A DNA stretch of 64,000 nt from Amycolatopsis australiensis (GCF_900119165.1 NZ_FPJG01000006.1:5022001-5086000); one strand, 5' to 3'. Numbered from the stretch's first letter, positions 16,817-25,810 are shown. Program-made: numbers and translations. The notes: generated from the sequence alone by a model not told the origin.

Positions 16817-17679
16817 CGGAGATCTCCCATGCGGACAAGCTGTACTACCCGGCAGACGGGCTGACGAAGGGCGACGTGGTCGAGTACTACCGCGCGGTCG
16901 CCGGCGTCATGGTGCCGCACCTGCGCGGCCGCCCGCTGACGCTGCGCCGGTTTCCCGACGGCATCGAGGGCCAGGGCTGGTTCCAGAAGCACCCGGGCGA
17001 GCACTTCCCGGACTCGGTCCGCGTCGAGCGCGTGCCCCGGCGTGGTGGCGGCACCGACGAGTACGTGGTCTGCGACGACGCCGCGACGCTGGAATACCTG
17101 GCGGGACAGGGAACGCTCGAGTTCCACGTCTGGCTGTCCACAGTGGACGCACCGGAGCGGCCGGACCGGCTGGTGCTGGACCTCGACCCGCCGGCCGGCA
17201 CGCCGGTCGCCGAGCTGCGGGCGGTCGCGCGGCGGATCCGCGACCACTGCGAGCGCGCCGGGCTGACCCCGTTCGTCCAGGCGACCGGCGGGCGCGGCTT
17301 CCACGTGCTGGCGCCGCTGGACGCGAAATCCGGCACCGAGGTGGTCCTGGAACTGTCCCGCGCGCTGGCCGGCCGCGTGGCCGCCGACGACCCGGACCGC
17401 CTGACGACGGCGCAGCGCAAGGACAAGCGCGGCGACCGGATCTTCCTCGACGCCAACCGCAACGGCTACGCGCAGACGTTCGTCGCGCCGTACTCGCTGC
17501 GGGCCCGCCCGGGCGCGGCCGCCGCGACCCCGCTCGACTGGCGCGAGCTGGGCAAGGCCGAGCCGGACGGCTGGAGCCTGGCGAAGGAGAAGCAGCGGCT
17601 GGCACGCAAGGAGGACCCGTGGCGGGATCTCGGCGCGCACGCCGCCTCGGCGGAAGCCGCCCTGCGAAAGCTGCGCTGA
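16813..17679 (+). CDS. ligD: LigD polymerase/primase domain protein
   Basis: 288 residues matching the archaeo-eukaryotic primase-like PolDom of LigD: KLYYPADGLTKGDVVEYYRAVAG, HVWLSTVD, the metal-binding aspartates in LVLDLDPP, and TGGRGFHVLAPL. It adds nucleotides, often ribonucleotides, at breaks before ligation. ATG at 16813 overlaps the ligase stop. No LigD 3'-phosphoesterase domain occurs in this operon. Confidence 0.92.
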   Translation: MTEISHADKLYYPADGLTKGDVVEYYRAVAGVMVPHLRGRPLTLRRFPDGIEGQGWFQKHPGEHFPDSVRVERVPRRGGGTDEYVVCDDAATLEYLAGQGTLEFHVWLSTVDAPERPDRLVLDLDPPAGTPVAELRAVARRIRDHCERAGLTPFVQATGGRGFHVLAPLDAKSGTEVVLELSRALAGRVAADDPDRLTTAQRKDKRGDRIFLDANRNGYAQTFVAPYSLRARPGAAAATPLDWRELGKAEPDGWSLAKEKQRLARKEDPWRDLGAHAASAEAALRKLR

Positions 17680-17685
17680 GGCCGC

Positions 17686-18318
17686 TCAGGCCAGCATCTT
17701 GCCGGCGGCCTTCAGGTCGGCGACGAACGCCGCGTACGCCTCGTCGCGGTCCGGGGCGCGCAGGATCGCCGACGGGTGGACGGTCGCGACCGCCGACGGC
17801 ACCAGGTCCGCCACGTCTTCCGGCGCGTCCAGCGGCTCGCCGCGGTGGGCCGTCAGGCGGAACTTGGGGCCCAGCAGCGACTGCGCGGCCGTGGCCCCCA
17901 GCAACAGCACCAGTTCCGGGCGCACCGCGCGCAGCTCCGCCAGCAACCACGGCCGGCAGGCGACCACCTCGGTGCGGCCGGGCTTCTGGTGGATGCGGCG
18001 TTTGCCGCGTTCGTCACGCTTGAACTTGAAGTGCTTGACCGCGTTGGTGACGTACAGGGCCGTCCGGTCGAAGCCGGCTTCCTCGAACGCGCGGTCCAGG
18101 AGCTTCCCGGCGGGGCCGACGAACGGCTCGCCCGCCAGGTCCTCCTTGTCACCGGGCTGCTCGCCGACGACCAGGATCCGCGCCCCGGCGCTGCCTTCGC
18201 CGAAGACGGTCTGCGTCGCGTCCTGGTAGAGCGGGCACCCTCGGCAGCCGGACGCCGCCGACCGCAACCGGGCGAGGTCGGTGGTGTCCGGCGGCTCGGC
18301 ACCGCGGGTATCCGGCAT
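17686..18318 (-). CDS. udgX: UdgX-type uracil-DNA-binding glycosylase
   Basis: 210 residues of the uracil-DNA glycosylase superfamily. Motif 1 is GEQPGDKED (about 53) and motif 3 HPSAILR. The insertion KRRIHQKP carries His110, the hallmark of UdgX, where this histidine forms a covalent bond with the abasic site after uracil removal. Cysteines at 25, 28 and 121 fit the iron-sulfur cluster of the family. It converges on the LigD polymerase gene with a 6-bp gap. A near-consensus stress promoter (GGTTT-N15-GGGGAA) lies upstream. Confidence 0.9.
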   Translation of the reverse strand: MPDTRGAEPPDTTDLARLRSAASGCRGCPLYQDATQTVFGEGSAGARILVVGEQPGDKEDLAGEPFVGPAGKLLDRAFEEAGFDRTALYVTNAVKHFKFKRDERGKRRIHQKPGRTEVVACRPWLLAELRAVRPELVLLLGATAAQSLLGPKFRLTAHRGEPLDAPEDVADLVPSAVATVHPSAILRAPDRDEAYAAFVADLKAAGKMLA

Positions 18319-18346
18319 GTGCCGGGAAATTCCCCGTGCCGGGGCC

Positions 18347-18371
18347 GAGTAAACCCGCGACGCGGGGGTAG
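18347..18371 (+). promoter_or_regulatory. SigB/SigF-type promoter for the CBS protein
   Basis: GAGT (18347-18350), 15 nt, GGGTAG (18366-18371), 36 bp before the ATG. Confidence 0.45.
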
Positions 18372-18407
18372 CCGAACTGCAACCGCCCGGAACGAAAGGA
18401 GTTCACG

Positions 18408-18824
18408 ATGACCACCGCACGCGAGATCATGACGTCGGACGCGACCTGCGCCCGGGAGTCGGACACCGTGCACGACGCCGCGGTCACGATGGCGCAGAAG
18501 GGGGTCGGTGCGCTGCCGATCTGCGGCGAGGACAACCGGCTGAAGGGCATGATCACCGACCGCGACATCGTGGTGAAGGTCCTGGCCGAGGGCAAGGACC
18601 CGCGCGCGGTCCACGTCGGCGAGCTGGCCCAGGGCGAGGTCGTGACGATCGGCGCCGACGACGACGCGCAGGAGATCCTGCGCACCATGTCCGAGCACCG
18701 CGTGCGCCGGCTGCCGGTGATCGACGGGCACGACCTGGTCGGCATCGTCGCGCAGGCGGACGTCGCCCGCGCGCTGTCCAACCCGACGGCGGGCGAGCTG
18801 GTCGAGGCCCTGTCCTACGACTGA
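18408..18824 (+). CDS. CBS-domain pair protein
   Basis: 138 residues comprising two CBS motifs (AREIMTSDATCARESDTVHDAA ... GALPICGEDNRLKGMITDRDIV and VVTIGADDDAQEILRTMSEHRVRRLPVIDGHDLVGIVAQADVAR). Such stand-alone pairs bind adenine nucleotides and often act as energy sensors for partner enzymes. AAAGGAG precedes the ATG. No partner is fused, so the target is unknown. Confidence 0.88.
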   Translation: MTTAREIMTSDATCARESDTVHDAAVTMAQKGVGALPICGEDNRLKGMITDRDIVVKVLAEGKDPRAVHVGELAQGEVVTIGADDDAQEILRTMSEHRVRRLPVIDGHDLVGIVAQADVARALSNPTAGELVEALSYD

Positions 18825-18834
18825 CTTCGCGGAC

Positions 18835-18871
18835 GCGGCCCGCGTCGCCCGGCCCGGGTGACGCGGGCCGC
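18835..18871. terminator. Bidirectional hairpin between CBS and DUF3040 genes
   Basis: Perfect 12-bp stem GCGGCCCGCGTC/GACGCGGGCCGC, between two convergent genes. Confidence 0.6.
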
Positions 18872-18892
18872 GGCGCGTCCGGCGATCTGCGC

Positions 18893-19177
18893 TCAGCTGT
18901 CCTGAGTGGACTTGCGGCCCGCCTCGGCGCGGGCGATGTGCCACGCCACGAGCGCGCCGCCGGCGACCGTGCCCCAGAGCACCAGTCCCGCGTCCCGGGC
19001 GAAGAGCCCGACGATGAGCATGGTCAGCGCCGTGATGTCGCACAGCACGAGCAGCAGTTTCCAGCGGCGGGCCTCGCGCAGCGTGCGGCCGCTGAGGGCG
19101 GCGGCGAACGCGGGGTCGCTCGCCTCCAGCTCGGCTTCGATTTCGCGCAGGGCGTGGCGTTCGCGCTCCGGCAGCAT
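18893..19177 (-). CDS. DUF3040 membrane protein
   Basis: 94 residues. The N-terminal LPERERHALREIEAELEASDPAFA is the signature of actinobacterial DUF3040. Two transmembrane helices follow (about 42-60 and 64-82). The role is unknown, possibly envelope stress. GAGGAGG precedes the ATG. Confidence 0.85.
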   Translation of the reverse strand: MLPERERHALREIEAELEASDPAFAAALSGRTLREARRWKLLLVLCDITALTMLIVGLFARDAGLVLWGTVAGGALVAWHIARAEAGRKSTQDS

Positions 19178-19208
19178 GATGGCCTCCTCGCCTCGGGCTA
19201 CCGCAGGG

Positions 19209-19234
19209 ATACCCGCTCCGCGGCCGTTCGAAGC
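19209..19234 (-). promoter_or_regulatory. SigB/SigF-type promoter for the DUF3040 gene
   Basis: On the minus strand GCTTC, 15 nt, GGGTAT, about 32 bp ahead of the ATG. Confidence 0.45.
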
Positions 19235-19264
19235 GGCCGTTTCCCCGGCTGCCGGGCGTCGGAA

Positions 19265-21031
19265 TCAGTGGTTGTCGCGCGGAATGCCCTTCGTCCGCGC
19301 GATCCGCTGGTACGCCACCGCCGGGCGCAGCACCATGCCGTCGCAGAGCTGGTCGACCATCGACCGCTGGATCTCCTGCCACGGCGTCTGCGCCGCCGGC
19401 ACCGGGTAACCGCCGGCTTCGGCGAGCTCCTTGCGGCGCAGCGCGAGCTCTTCGTCCGGCACGAGCACGTCCGCGGTGCCGGCGCGGAGGTCGATCCGCA
19501 CCCGGTCGCCGGTGCGCAGCAGCGCGAGCCCGCCGCCGGCCGCGGCCTCGGGGGAGGCGTTGAGGATCGACGGCGACCCGGACGTGCCGGACTGGCGGCC
19601 GTCGCCCAGGCACGGCAGCTCGCGGATGCCCCGCTTGATCAGCGCCGCGGGCGGGCGCATGTTCACCACCTCCGCCGCGCCCGGGTAGCCGAGCGGGCCG
19701 GTGCCGCGCATGACGAGCAGCGAATCCTCGTCGACGCCGAGGTCCGGGTCGTCGATGCGGGCATGGTAGTCCTCCGGGCCGTCGAACACGACGGCGGTGC
19801 CCTCGAACACGCCACCGGCCAGGTAGCGGCGGCGGAACTCGGGCGAGATCACGCTGGACTTCATGATCGCGGCGTCGAACAGGTTGCCCTTGAACACGAG
19901 GAACCCGGCGTCCTCGACGAGGGCGGTGCCGAAGGTCCGGATGACGTCCCGGTCGGTGGCTTCGGCGTCGCGGCAGTTCTCGCCGAGCGTGCGCCCGTTG
20001 ACCGTCCGCGCGTCCTCGTGGACGAGCCCGTGCCGCATCAGCTCGTGCACGACGGCCGGGACGCCGCCCGCGCGGTGGAACTCCTCGCCGAGGTACTTCC
20101 CGGCCGGCTGGAGGTCGACCAGCAGCGGGACGGCGTACCCGAGCCGCTGCCAGTCCGCCAGGGGCAGCTCGACACCGACGTGGCGGGCGATGGCGCCGAT
20201 GTGGATGGGCGCGTTGGTGGAGCCGCCGATCGCCGAGCTCACGACGATGGCGTTCTCGAAGGCTTCGCGGGTCAGGATGTCGGACGGCTTGAGGTCTTCG
20301 CGGACCATGTCGACGATCCGCAGGCCGGTGCGGTAGGCCATCCGGGCCCGGTCGCGGTGCGGCGCGGGGATCGCCGCGCAGCCGGGCAGGCTCATGCCGA
20401 GCGCCTCGGCGAGCGCGTTCATCGTCGAGGCGGTGCCCATGGTGTTGCAGTGCCCGGGTGACGGCGCCGAGGACGCGACGAGGTCCATGAACCCGGCGGC
20501 GTCGATCTCCCCGGCCGCGAGCAGCTCGCGCGCCTTCCAGACGATGGTCCCGGACCCGGTGCGCTCGCCGTTGAACCAGCCGTTGAGCATCGGGCCGCCG
20601 GACAGCACGATGGCGGGGATGTCGACGGTGGCGGCGGCCATCAGGCAGGCGGGGGTCGTCTTGTCACAGCCGGTGGTGAGGACGACGCCGTCGATGGGGT
20701 AGCCGTAGAGCGTCTCGACGAGGCCGAGGTAGGCGAGGTTCCGGTCGAGGGCGGCGGTCGGGCGCTTGCCGGTCTCCTGGATCGGGTGGACGGGGAACTC
20801 GACGGCGATCCCGCCTGCCTCCCGGATGCCTTCCCGGGTGCGCTCGGCCAGCTGCAGGTGGTGGCGGTTGCACGGGGAGAGGTCGGAGCCGGTCTGCGCG
20901 ATGCCAATGACCGGCCTGCCGGACTGCAGCTCCTCCCGCGTCAGGCCCCAGTTCAGGTACCGCTCGAGGTAGAGCGCGGTCATCCCGGGGTCGGCGGGGT
21001 TGTTGAACCAGGCTTCGCTGCGCAGTCCCAT
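19265..21031 (-). CDS. IlvD/Edd-family dehydratase, probably sugar-acid (L-arabinonate-type) dehydratase
   Basis: 588 residues. Three cysteines suited to an Fe-S cluster are C54 ([10 protein letters not shown]), C122 ([10 protein letters not shown]) and C195 (GHCNTMGTA). Their spacing equals that of L-arabinonate dehydratase (C59/C127/C200). The family removes water from dihydroxy acids or aldonates; this member looks like the sugar-acid branch rather than the isoleucine/valine pathway enzyme. No ilv genes lie nearby. ATG at 21031 (MGLRSEAW). A hairpin separates it from bglC. Linking it to plant-sugar use is inference from context. Confidence 0.8.
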   Translation of the reverse strand: MGLRSEAWFNNPADPGMTALYLERYLNWGLTREELQSGRPVIGIAQTGSDLSPCNRHHLQLAERTREGIREAGGIAVEFPVHPIQETGKRPTAALDRNLAYLGLVETLYGYPIDGVVLTTGCDKTTPACLMAAATVDIPAIVLSGGPMLNGWFNGERTGSGTIVWKARELLAAGEIDAAGFMDLVASSAPSPGHCNTMGTASTMNALAEALGMSLPGCAAIPAPHRDRARMAYRTGLRIVDMVREDLKPSDILTREAFENAIVVSSAIGGSTNAPIHIGAIARHVGVELPLADWQRLGYAVPLLVDLQPAGKYLGEEFHRAGGVPAVVHELMRHGLVHEDARTVNGRTLGENCRDAEATDRDVIRTFGTALVEDAGFLVFKGNLFDAAIMKSSVISPEFRRRYLAGGVFEGTAVVFDGPEDYHARIDDPDLGVDEDSLLVMRGTGPLGYPGAAEVVNMRPPAALIKRGIRELPCLGDGRQSGTSGSPSILNASPEAAAGGGLALLRTGDRVRIDLRAGTADVLVPDEELALRRKELAEAGGYPVPAAQTPWQEIQRSMVDQLCDGMVLRPAVAYQRIARTKGIPRDNH

Positions 21032-21085
21032 ACCGGCCAGTCTGTCAACGCCGGCGCCGGAATGCACGCCCCGGCTCGGGAGGTT

Positions 21086-21117
21086 CGTGGCGGCCACCCG
21101 CGCCGGCGGCCGCCACG
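21086..21117 (-). terminator. Hairpin terminator after the ceb-bglC operon
   Basis: Perfect 10-bp stem CGTGGCGGCC/GGCCGCCACG immediately downstream of the bglC stop codon. Confidence 0.6.
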
Positions 21118-21121
21118 GACG

Positions 21122-22528
21122 TCAGCCGAGGCCGTTGAGGCCGATCACGCGGGAGTACCAGTGGGCGCTCTGCTTGGGCGTCCGGCGCTGGGTCGCGTAG
21201 TCGACGTGGATCAGGCCGAACCGCTTCGCGTACCCCTCGGCCCACTCGAAGTTGTCGAGCAGCGACCAGTAGAAGTACCCGCGCAGGTCGACCCCGGCCG
21301 CCAGCGCGTCGTGCGCTGCCCGCAAGTGCGAGTCCAGGAACGCCACGCGGTCGGTGTCGACGATGTCGCCGCCTTCACCCACCACGTCCGGGTACGCCGC
21401 GCCGTTCTCCGTGATGTACAGCGGCACCGACCGGTAGCCGCGGTGCACCTGCAGGAGCGACTCCGTCAGCCCGGCCGGCTGGACCTCCCAGCCGGAGTCC
21501 GTGCGGGGCGCCGCCGGGTCCGGGACGAAGTGGACGTCGCCCGCGCCGACCCACTCCGGGCCCGCCGGCTCGCTGCCCGGCACCGGGCGCCCCGCGACGC
21601 GGTAGTCGCGGTAGTAGTTCACGCCCAGCCAGTCGACGTGCGCGGCGATGACCGCCGCGTCCTCGTCGCGGACCACGTCGCCGAGCCCGAACGGCGCCAG
21701 GTCGGCCACCAGGTCGTCCGGGTACCCGCCGCGCAGCACCGGGTCGAGGAACAGCCGGTTCTGCAGGCCGTCGATCCGCCGGGCCGCCGAGACGTCGGAG
21801 ACGTTCGCCGGGTCGTGCGGGGCGACCGGGTACAGGTTCAGCGTGATGCCCGCCGGGGTGTCCGGTGCGTGCCGCCGGATGATGTCCATCGCCAGCCCGT
21901 GGCCGAGCAGCAGGTGGTGCGTCGCGGCGACGGCGGCCGGGTGGTCGGTGCGGCCGGGCGCATGGATGCCGCCCGCGTAGCCGAGCATCGCCGCGCACCA
22001 CGGCTCGTTGAGCGTCGACCAGCTGGCGACGCGGTCGCCGAGGCGGGCCAGCACCGTCTCGGTGTACTCGGCGAACCGGTAGGCGGTGTCCCGGCTGGTC
22101 CAGCCGCCCCGCTCCTCCAGCGCCTGGGGCAGGTCCCAGTGGTAGAGCGTCGCCCACGGCTGGACCCCGGCCTCGAGCAGGCAGTCGACCAGCCGGTCGT
22201 AGAACGCGAGCCCGGCGGCGTTCGGCGCGCCGCCGTCCGGCCGCACCCGGGGCCAGGCCAGCGAGAACCGGTAGGCGCCGAGCCCGAGCCGGCGCATGAG
22301 GCCGACGTCCTCGGAGTACCGGCGGTAGTGGTCGGCCGCCGGCTCGCCGTTGTCGCCGCCCCGGACCGCGCCCGGGCGGCGGGCGAAGACGTCCCAGACC
22401 GAGTCGGTGCGCCCGTCGGCCGTCGTGGCTCCTTCCACCTGGAACGCCGCGGTGGCGGCGCCCCAGACGAAGCCAGGCGGGAACATCAACGCGGTCTCCG
22501 CCCGAACGCTGTCGGGATGTACGGACAT
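21122..22528 (-). CDS. bglC: GH1 beta-glucosidase (cellobiose hydrolysing)
   Basis: 468 residues, no signal peptide, so cytoplasmic. Classic GH1 motifs: PPGFVWGAATAAFQVEG at the N-terminus, the acid/base glutamate in STLNEPW, and the nucleophile glutamate in YITENGAAYPD. It should split imported cellobiose to glucose. The ATG lies 2 bp after the permease stop (TGAacATG), so it is the last gene of cebE-cebF-cebG-bglC, as in Streptomyces. Confidence 0.93.
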   Translation of the reverse strand: MSVHPDSVRAETALMFPPGFVWGAATAAFQVEGATTADGRTDSVWDVFARRPGAVRGGDNGEPAADHYRRYSEDVGLMRRLGLGAYRFSLAWPRVRPDGGAPNAAGLAFYDRLVDCLLEAGVQPWATLYHWDLPQALEERGGWTSRDTAYRFAEYTETVLARLGDRVASWSTLNEPWCAAMLGYAGGIHAPGRTDHPAAVAATHHLLLGHGLAMDIIRRHAPDTPAGITLNLYPVAPHDPANVSDVSAARRIDGLQNRLFLDPVLRGGYPDDLVADLAPFGLGDVVRDEDAAVIAAHVDWLGVNYYRDYRVAGRPVPGSEPAGPEWVGAGDVHFVPDPAAPRTDSGWEVQPAGLTESLLQVHRGYRSVPLYITENGAAYPDVVGEGGDIVDTDRVAFLDSHLRAAHDALAAGVDLRGYFYWSLLDNFEWAEGYAKRFGLIHVDYATQRRTPKQSAHWYSRVIGLNGLG

Positions 22529-22530
22529 GT

Positions 22531-23388
22531 TCACCCTTTCACGGCACCTTGCATGATCCCGGCCACGATCTGGCGGCCGAGGAGGACGAAGACGATGAGG
22601 ATCGGGATGGTGGCCAGGGTCGTGCCGGCCAGCACCAGCGAGTAGTCGACGTAGTAGCCGCTCTGCAGCTTCTCCAGCGCCACCTGGACGGTCGGGTTCC
22701 CCGCGTCCAGCACCACCAGCGGCCAGAGGAAGTCGTTCCACGACATCATGAACGTGAACATCGCCAGGATCGCCGCGGCCGGGCGCACGGCGGGCAGGCA
22801 GACGTTCCAGAAGATCCGGATCATGCTGCAGCCGTCGACGCGCGCGGCCTCGATGAGCTCGTACGGCAGAGCGTCCACTGTGTACTGACGCATCCAGAAC
22901 ACGCCGAACGCGGTGACCAGGTTGGGCACGATCACCGCCTGCAGGTGCCCGGCCCAGCCCAGCTCCGACATCGCGATGAACAGCGGGATGATGCCGAGCT
23001 GGGTGGGCACCGCGAGCGTCACGACGATGAACACGAACAACCCGTTGCGGCCGCGGAAGCGCAGCTTGGCGAAGGCGAACCCGGCCAGCGACGAGAACAG
23101 CACCGTGGTCAGCGTGACCGTGCCGGACACGATGACGCTGTTGGCCAGCGCCTTCCAGAACGGCACGCTGTCGAACACGCGCGAGGCGTTCGCGAAGAAG
23201 TTCCCGCCGGGCAGGAACGGCGGGACGCGCTCGGTGAGCATCCCGTTGTCACGGCTGGCCACCAGGAACGACCAGTAGAACGGGAACAGCGAGCCGAGCA
23301 CGAAGATCGCCAGCACCACGTAGGTGGCCTTGCGCGGCTTGCCGAGGTTGGCGACGCTGCGGCGGAGCCCGCCGTGGAGTGTGGTCAT
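22531..23388 (-). CDS. cebG: Carbohydrate ABC transporter permease (cellobiose/cellotriose)
   Basis: 285 residues, six predicted transmembrane helices, MalG type. The ATPase-coupling EAA-like loop reads YELIEAARVDGCSMIRIFWNVCLP. The start ATG at 23388 overlaps the stop of the other permease by 4 bp. With CebE and CebF it forms the importer; no ATPase is encoded here, so a shared MsiK-like ATPase elsewhere is expected. The symbol rests on operon structure and the CebR-type operator. Confidence 0.87.
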   Translation of the reverse strand: MTTLHGGLRRSVANLGKPRKATYVVLAIFVLGSLFPFYWSFLVASRDNGMLTERVPPFLPGGNFFANASRVFDSVPFWKALANSVIVSGTVTLTTVLFSSLAGFAFAKLRFRGRNGLFVFIVVTLAVPTQLGIIPLFIAMSELGWAGHLQAVIVPNLVTAFGVFWMRQYTVDALPYELIEAARVDGCSMIRIFWNVCLPAVRPAAAILAMFTFMMSWNDFLWPLVVLDAGNPTVQVALEKLQSGYYVDYSLVLAGTTLATIPILIVFVLLGRQIVAGIMQGAVKG

Positions 23389-24374
23389 TTCTTCTTCACC
23401 GCCGGGGTACGGGCGATCCGGCCGGTGAGGAAGAAGTTCACCAGCGCGATGAGCACGATGATCACGAACAGGACCCAGGCGATCGCCGAGGCGTAGCCGA
23501 GGTTGTAGTTCTCGAACGCCGACTGGTACAGGTACAGCGTCACGGTCTGGAACTGGTTGGTCGAGCCGCCGTTGTTCGACCCCGGCATCGCGTCGAACAG
23601 CTTGGGCTCGGTGAAGATCTGCAGGCCGCCGATCGTCGAGGTGATGGTGACGAAGATCAGCGTCGGCTTCAGCAGCGGCAGCGTGACGTTGAAGAACCGC
23701 CGCCAGGTGCCCGCGCCGTCGATGAGCGCCGCCTCGTGCAGCTCCTTCGGGATGGCCTGCATGGCCGCCAGCACGATCAGGGCGTTGTAGCCCGTCCAGC
23801 GCCAGTTGACCATGATGGCGATCGCGACGTGGCTGCCGATGCGGCTGGCCTGCCAGTCGACCGGGTCGAGCCCGACGGTCTGCAGCAGGCCGTTGATCAG
23901 CCCGTACTTGGGGCCGAACAGGTTGGCGAAGATGATGCCGATCGAGACCAGGCTGGCCGCGTACGGCAGCAGGATGCCGACGCGCCAGCCCGTCGCCCCG
24001 CGCAGCCGGGCCCCGAGCAGGGCCGCCAGCAGCACCGCGATGATGATCTGCGGGACGCTGGAGAGCAGGAAGATGCTGATCGTGTTGGTCAGCGCGTTCC
24101 AGAACTGCCCGTCGCCGAGCAGGTCCTTGTAGTTGCCGAGGCCGATGAAGTCGGGGTCGTCGCTGCCGGCCTTCCACTTGAACAAGGAGACGTAGGCGGT
24201 GTAGAGCAGCGGGAACAGCCCGACGATCCCGAACACGATGAAGAACGGCGCGACGTAGAGGTACGGCGACACCTTGACGTCCCACCGGCTCAGCCGGTGC
24301 CGGAAGGTGGGCCGGGGAGACACCCGCTCCCCGGCCTTACTCCCTTCTGGCGCGATCTTGTCGATGACGGTCAT
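23385..24374 (-). CDS. cebF: Carbohydrate ABC transporter permease (cellobiose/cellotriose)
   Basis: 329 residues, MalF type, with a long cytoplasmic N-terminus and six hydrophobic segments. The coupling loop is KELHEAALIDGAGTWRRFFNVTLP. It sits 4 bp downstream of the binding-protein gene and overlaps cebG. The lysine-rich C-terminus (RTPAVKKK) is common in this subfamily. Confidence 0.87.
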   Translation of the reverse strand: MTVIDKIAPEGSKAGERVSPRPTFRHRLSRWDVKVSPYLYVAPFFIVFGIVGLFPLLYTAYVSLFKWKAGSDDPDFIGLGNYKDLLGDGQFWNALTNTISIFLLSSVPQIIIAVLLAALLGARLRGATGWRVGILLPYAASLVSIGIIFANLFGPKYGLINGLLQTVGLDPVDWQASRIGSHVAIAIMVNWRWTGYNALIVLAAMQAIPKELHEAALIDGAGTWRRFFNVTLPLLKPTLIFVTITSTIGGLQIFTEPKLFDAMPGSNNGGSTNQFQTVTLYLYQSAFENYNLGYASAIAWVLFVIIVLIALVNFFLTGRIARTPAVKKK

Positions 24375-24378
24375 CGGG

Positions 24379-25677
24379 TCAGCGCGTGATCTTCTTCGCG
24401 GATTCGACCAGCTGGTTCCAGCCGTCCGCCGCCGACTTGCCCTGCTCGACCGCCTGCAGGGCCGGGCTCGCCGCGTTCTCCTGGATCTGGCCGTCGCCGG
24501 GACCCTTGTACTGCGGCTTCTGCACCTTCTTGGCCTGCTCGGCGAACAGCTCGCCGACCTTCGCGTCGCCGAAGTACGGGTCGGTCTGGCTCAGCAGCGC
24601 GGGGTCGGTCAGCGCCTTGACCTGGCTCGGGAAGTTGCCCTTCGCCTGGAACGCCTTGATCTGCTGCTCCGGCGCGGTCAGCCAGGCGGCCAGCTCGGCC
24701 GCTTCCTTCGGGTGCTTCGACTGCGTCGGCACGGTCAGGTACGAGCCGCCCCAGTTGCCGCCGCCGCCGGGGAACGCCGCGGTGACCGCCCACTTGCCCG
24801 CGTTCTCCGGGCCGGCCTGCTCCTTGATCACGCCGAGCATCCACGACGGGCACACCTTCGTGGCGAAGGCGCCCTGCTTGAAACCGGAGTTCCACTCGTT
24901 GCTGAACGCGGTCAGCTTGGCCGACTCGCCCTTGGCGACCGCGTCGGTGACCTTGGTCCAGGCGTCCTTGATGCCCTGGTTGCTGTCCAGGGTGAGCTTG
25001 TCGTCGGTGTTCAGGTAGCCCTGGGGGAGCTGGTTGACCATGGCGTTGAAGTTCTGCGCGGCCGAGTCGAACCAGGCCTTGTGGGTCTTGGCGGCGAAGT
25101 CGGCGCCGGCCTGGAAGTAGCTGTCCCAGGAGGCGAACAGCGGCTTGACCGCTTCGGGGTCGGTGGGCAGGCCGGCGGCCTGGAACATGTCCTTGCGGTA
25201 GCACATGGCCAGCGGCCCGATGTCGGTGCCGTAGCCGATGACCTTGCCGTCCTTGGTCTTGGCGGCGTCGTACTTCCAGCTCAGCCAGCGGTCGGGGGAG
25301 GCGTCGGCCGGGCCGATCTTGCTCAGGTCGTTGAACTTCGAGCCCTTGTCCAGGACGTCGGAGAGGTGACCCTCCTCGACCGCCGTCACGTCGGCGAGGC
25401 CCGAGCCCGCGGCCAGCTTGGTGATCAGGTCCTGGTGGTAGGGCCCGCCCTGGCCGGTCTTGCGGTGGGTGATCTTGATGTTCGGGTGCAGCCGCTCGTA
25501 CTCCGGGATGAGGGCCTCGTACCCGAACTCGGTGAAGGTCGCCAGCGTCAGCTCGACGTGCTCGTTCGGGTTCGCCGCGGCCGGTGTGTTGCTGTCACCG
25601 CCTCCGCAGGCCGTGGCGCCGAGCGCCGTCATCGTGATGCCCAGTGCGAGGACCAGGCCGTTCCGGATCGTTCTCAC
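24379..25677 (-). CDS. cebE: Cellobiose-type ABC transporter substrate-binding lipoprotein
   Basis: 432 residues. Signal peptide with lipobox ALGATAC and mature Cys near residue 22, followed by the solute-binding fold (VELTLATFTEFGYEALIPEYERLHPNIKI). Start taken as GTG at 25677; a GTG at 25689 overlaps the AAGG site. First gene of the ceb operon, with a perfect CebR-type operator 55-68 bp upstream. A paralogue with the same signature segments (AWFDSAAQNFNAMVNQLP) is at 34264-35535. Confidence 0.88.
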   Translation of the reverse strand: MRTIRNGLVLALGITMTALGATACGGGDSNTPAAANPNEHVELTLATFTEFGYEALIPEYERLHPNIKITHRKTGQGGPYHQDLITKLAAGSGLADVTAVEEGHLSDVLDKGSKFNDLSKIGPADASPDRWLSWKYDAAKTKDGKVIGYGTDIGPLAMCYRKDMFQAAGLPTDPEAVKPLFASWDSYFQAGADFAAKTHKAWFDSAAQNFNAMVNQLPQGYLNTDDKLTLDSNQGIKDAWTKVTDAVAKGESAKLTAFSNEWNSGFKQGAFATKVCPSWMLGVIKEQAGPENAGKWAVTAAFPGGGGNWGGSYLTVPTQSKHPKEAAELAAWLTAPEQQIKAFQAKGNFPSQVKALTDPALLSQTDPYFGDAKVGELFAEQAKKVQKPQYKGPGDGQIQENAASPALQAVEQGKSAADGWNQLVESAKKITR

Positions 25678-25701
25678 GTGTTCAACCACCTTGTTGACGG
25701 G

Positions 25702-25715
25702 AATGAGCGCTCTCA
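25702..25715. promoter_or_regulatory. Secondary, degenerate CebR-type half box in the cebE leader
   Basis: AATGAGCGCTCTCA matches TGGGAGCGCTCCCA at 10 of 14 positions and lies between the main operator and the cebE start. It may allow cooperative binding, or be chance. Confidence 0.3.
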
Positions 25716-25731
25716 CTGCTGGGAGCCCGAC

Positions 25732-25784
25732 TGGGAGCGCTCCCAGGTGTCGGAGAGTCTGGTTGGGGGCTCCACCGGTGTCAA
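25732..25784 (-). promoter_or_regulatory. cebE promoter with perfect CebR-type operator
   Basis: On the minus strand: -35 TTGACA (25784-25779), 17-bp spacer, -10 CAGACT (25761-25756), then 10 bp to the perfect 14-bp palindrome TGGGAGCGCTCCCA (25732-25745). The operator sits over the expected transcription start, so binding would block initiation or clearance. Confidence 0.85.
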
Positions 25785-25810
25785 GGGGTCGTAACCGGAG
25801 CGTTTCCTGC

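Noticed and set aside
22549-23496. Long open frames opposite the ABC permease and many other genes
   Set aside because: At this GC content all frames stay open for long stretches. These translations are rich in Arg, Gly and His with no domains, while the opposite strand encodes clear proteins.
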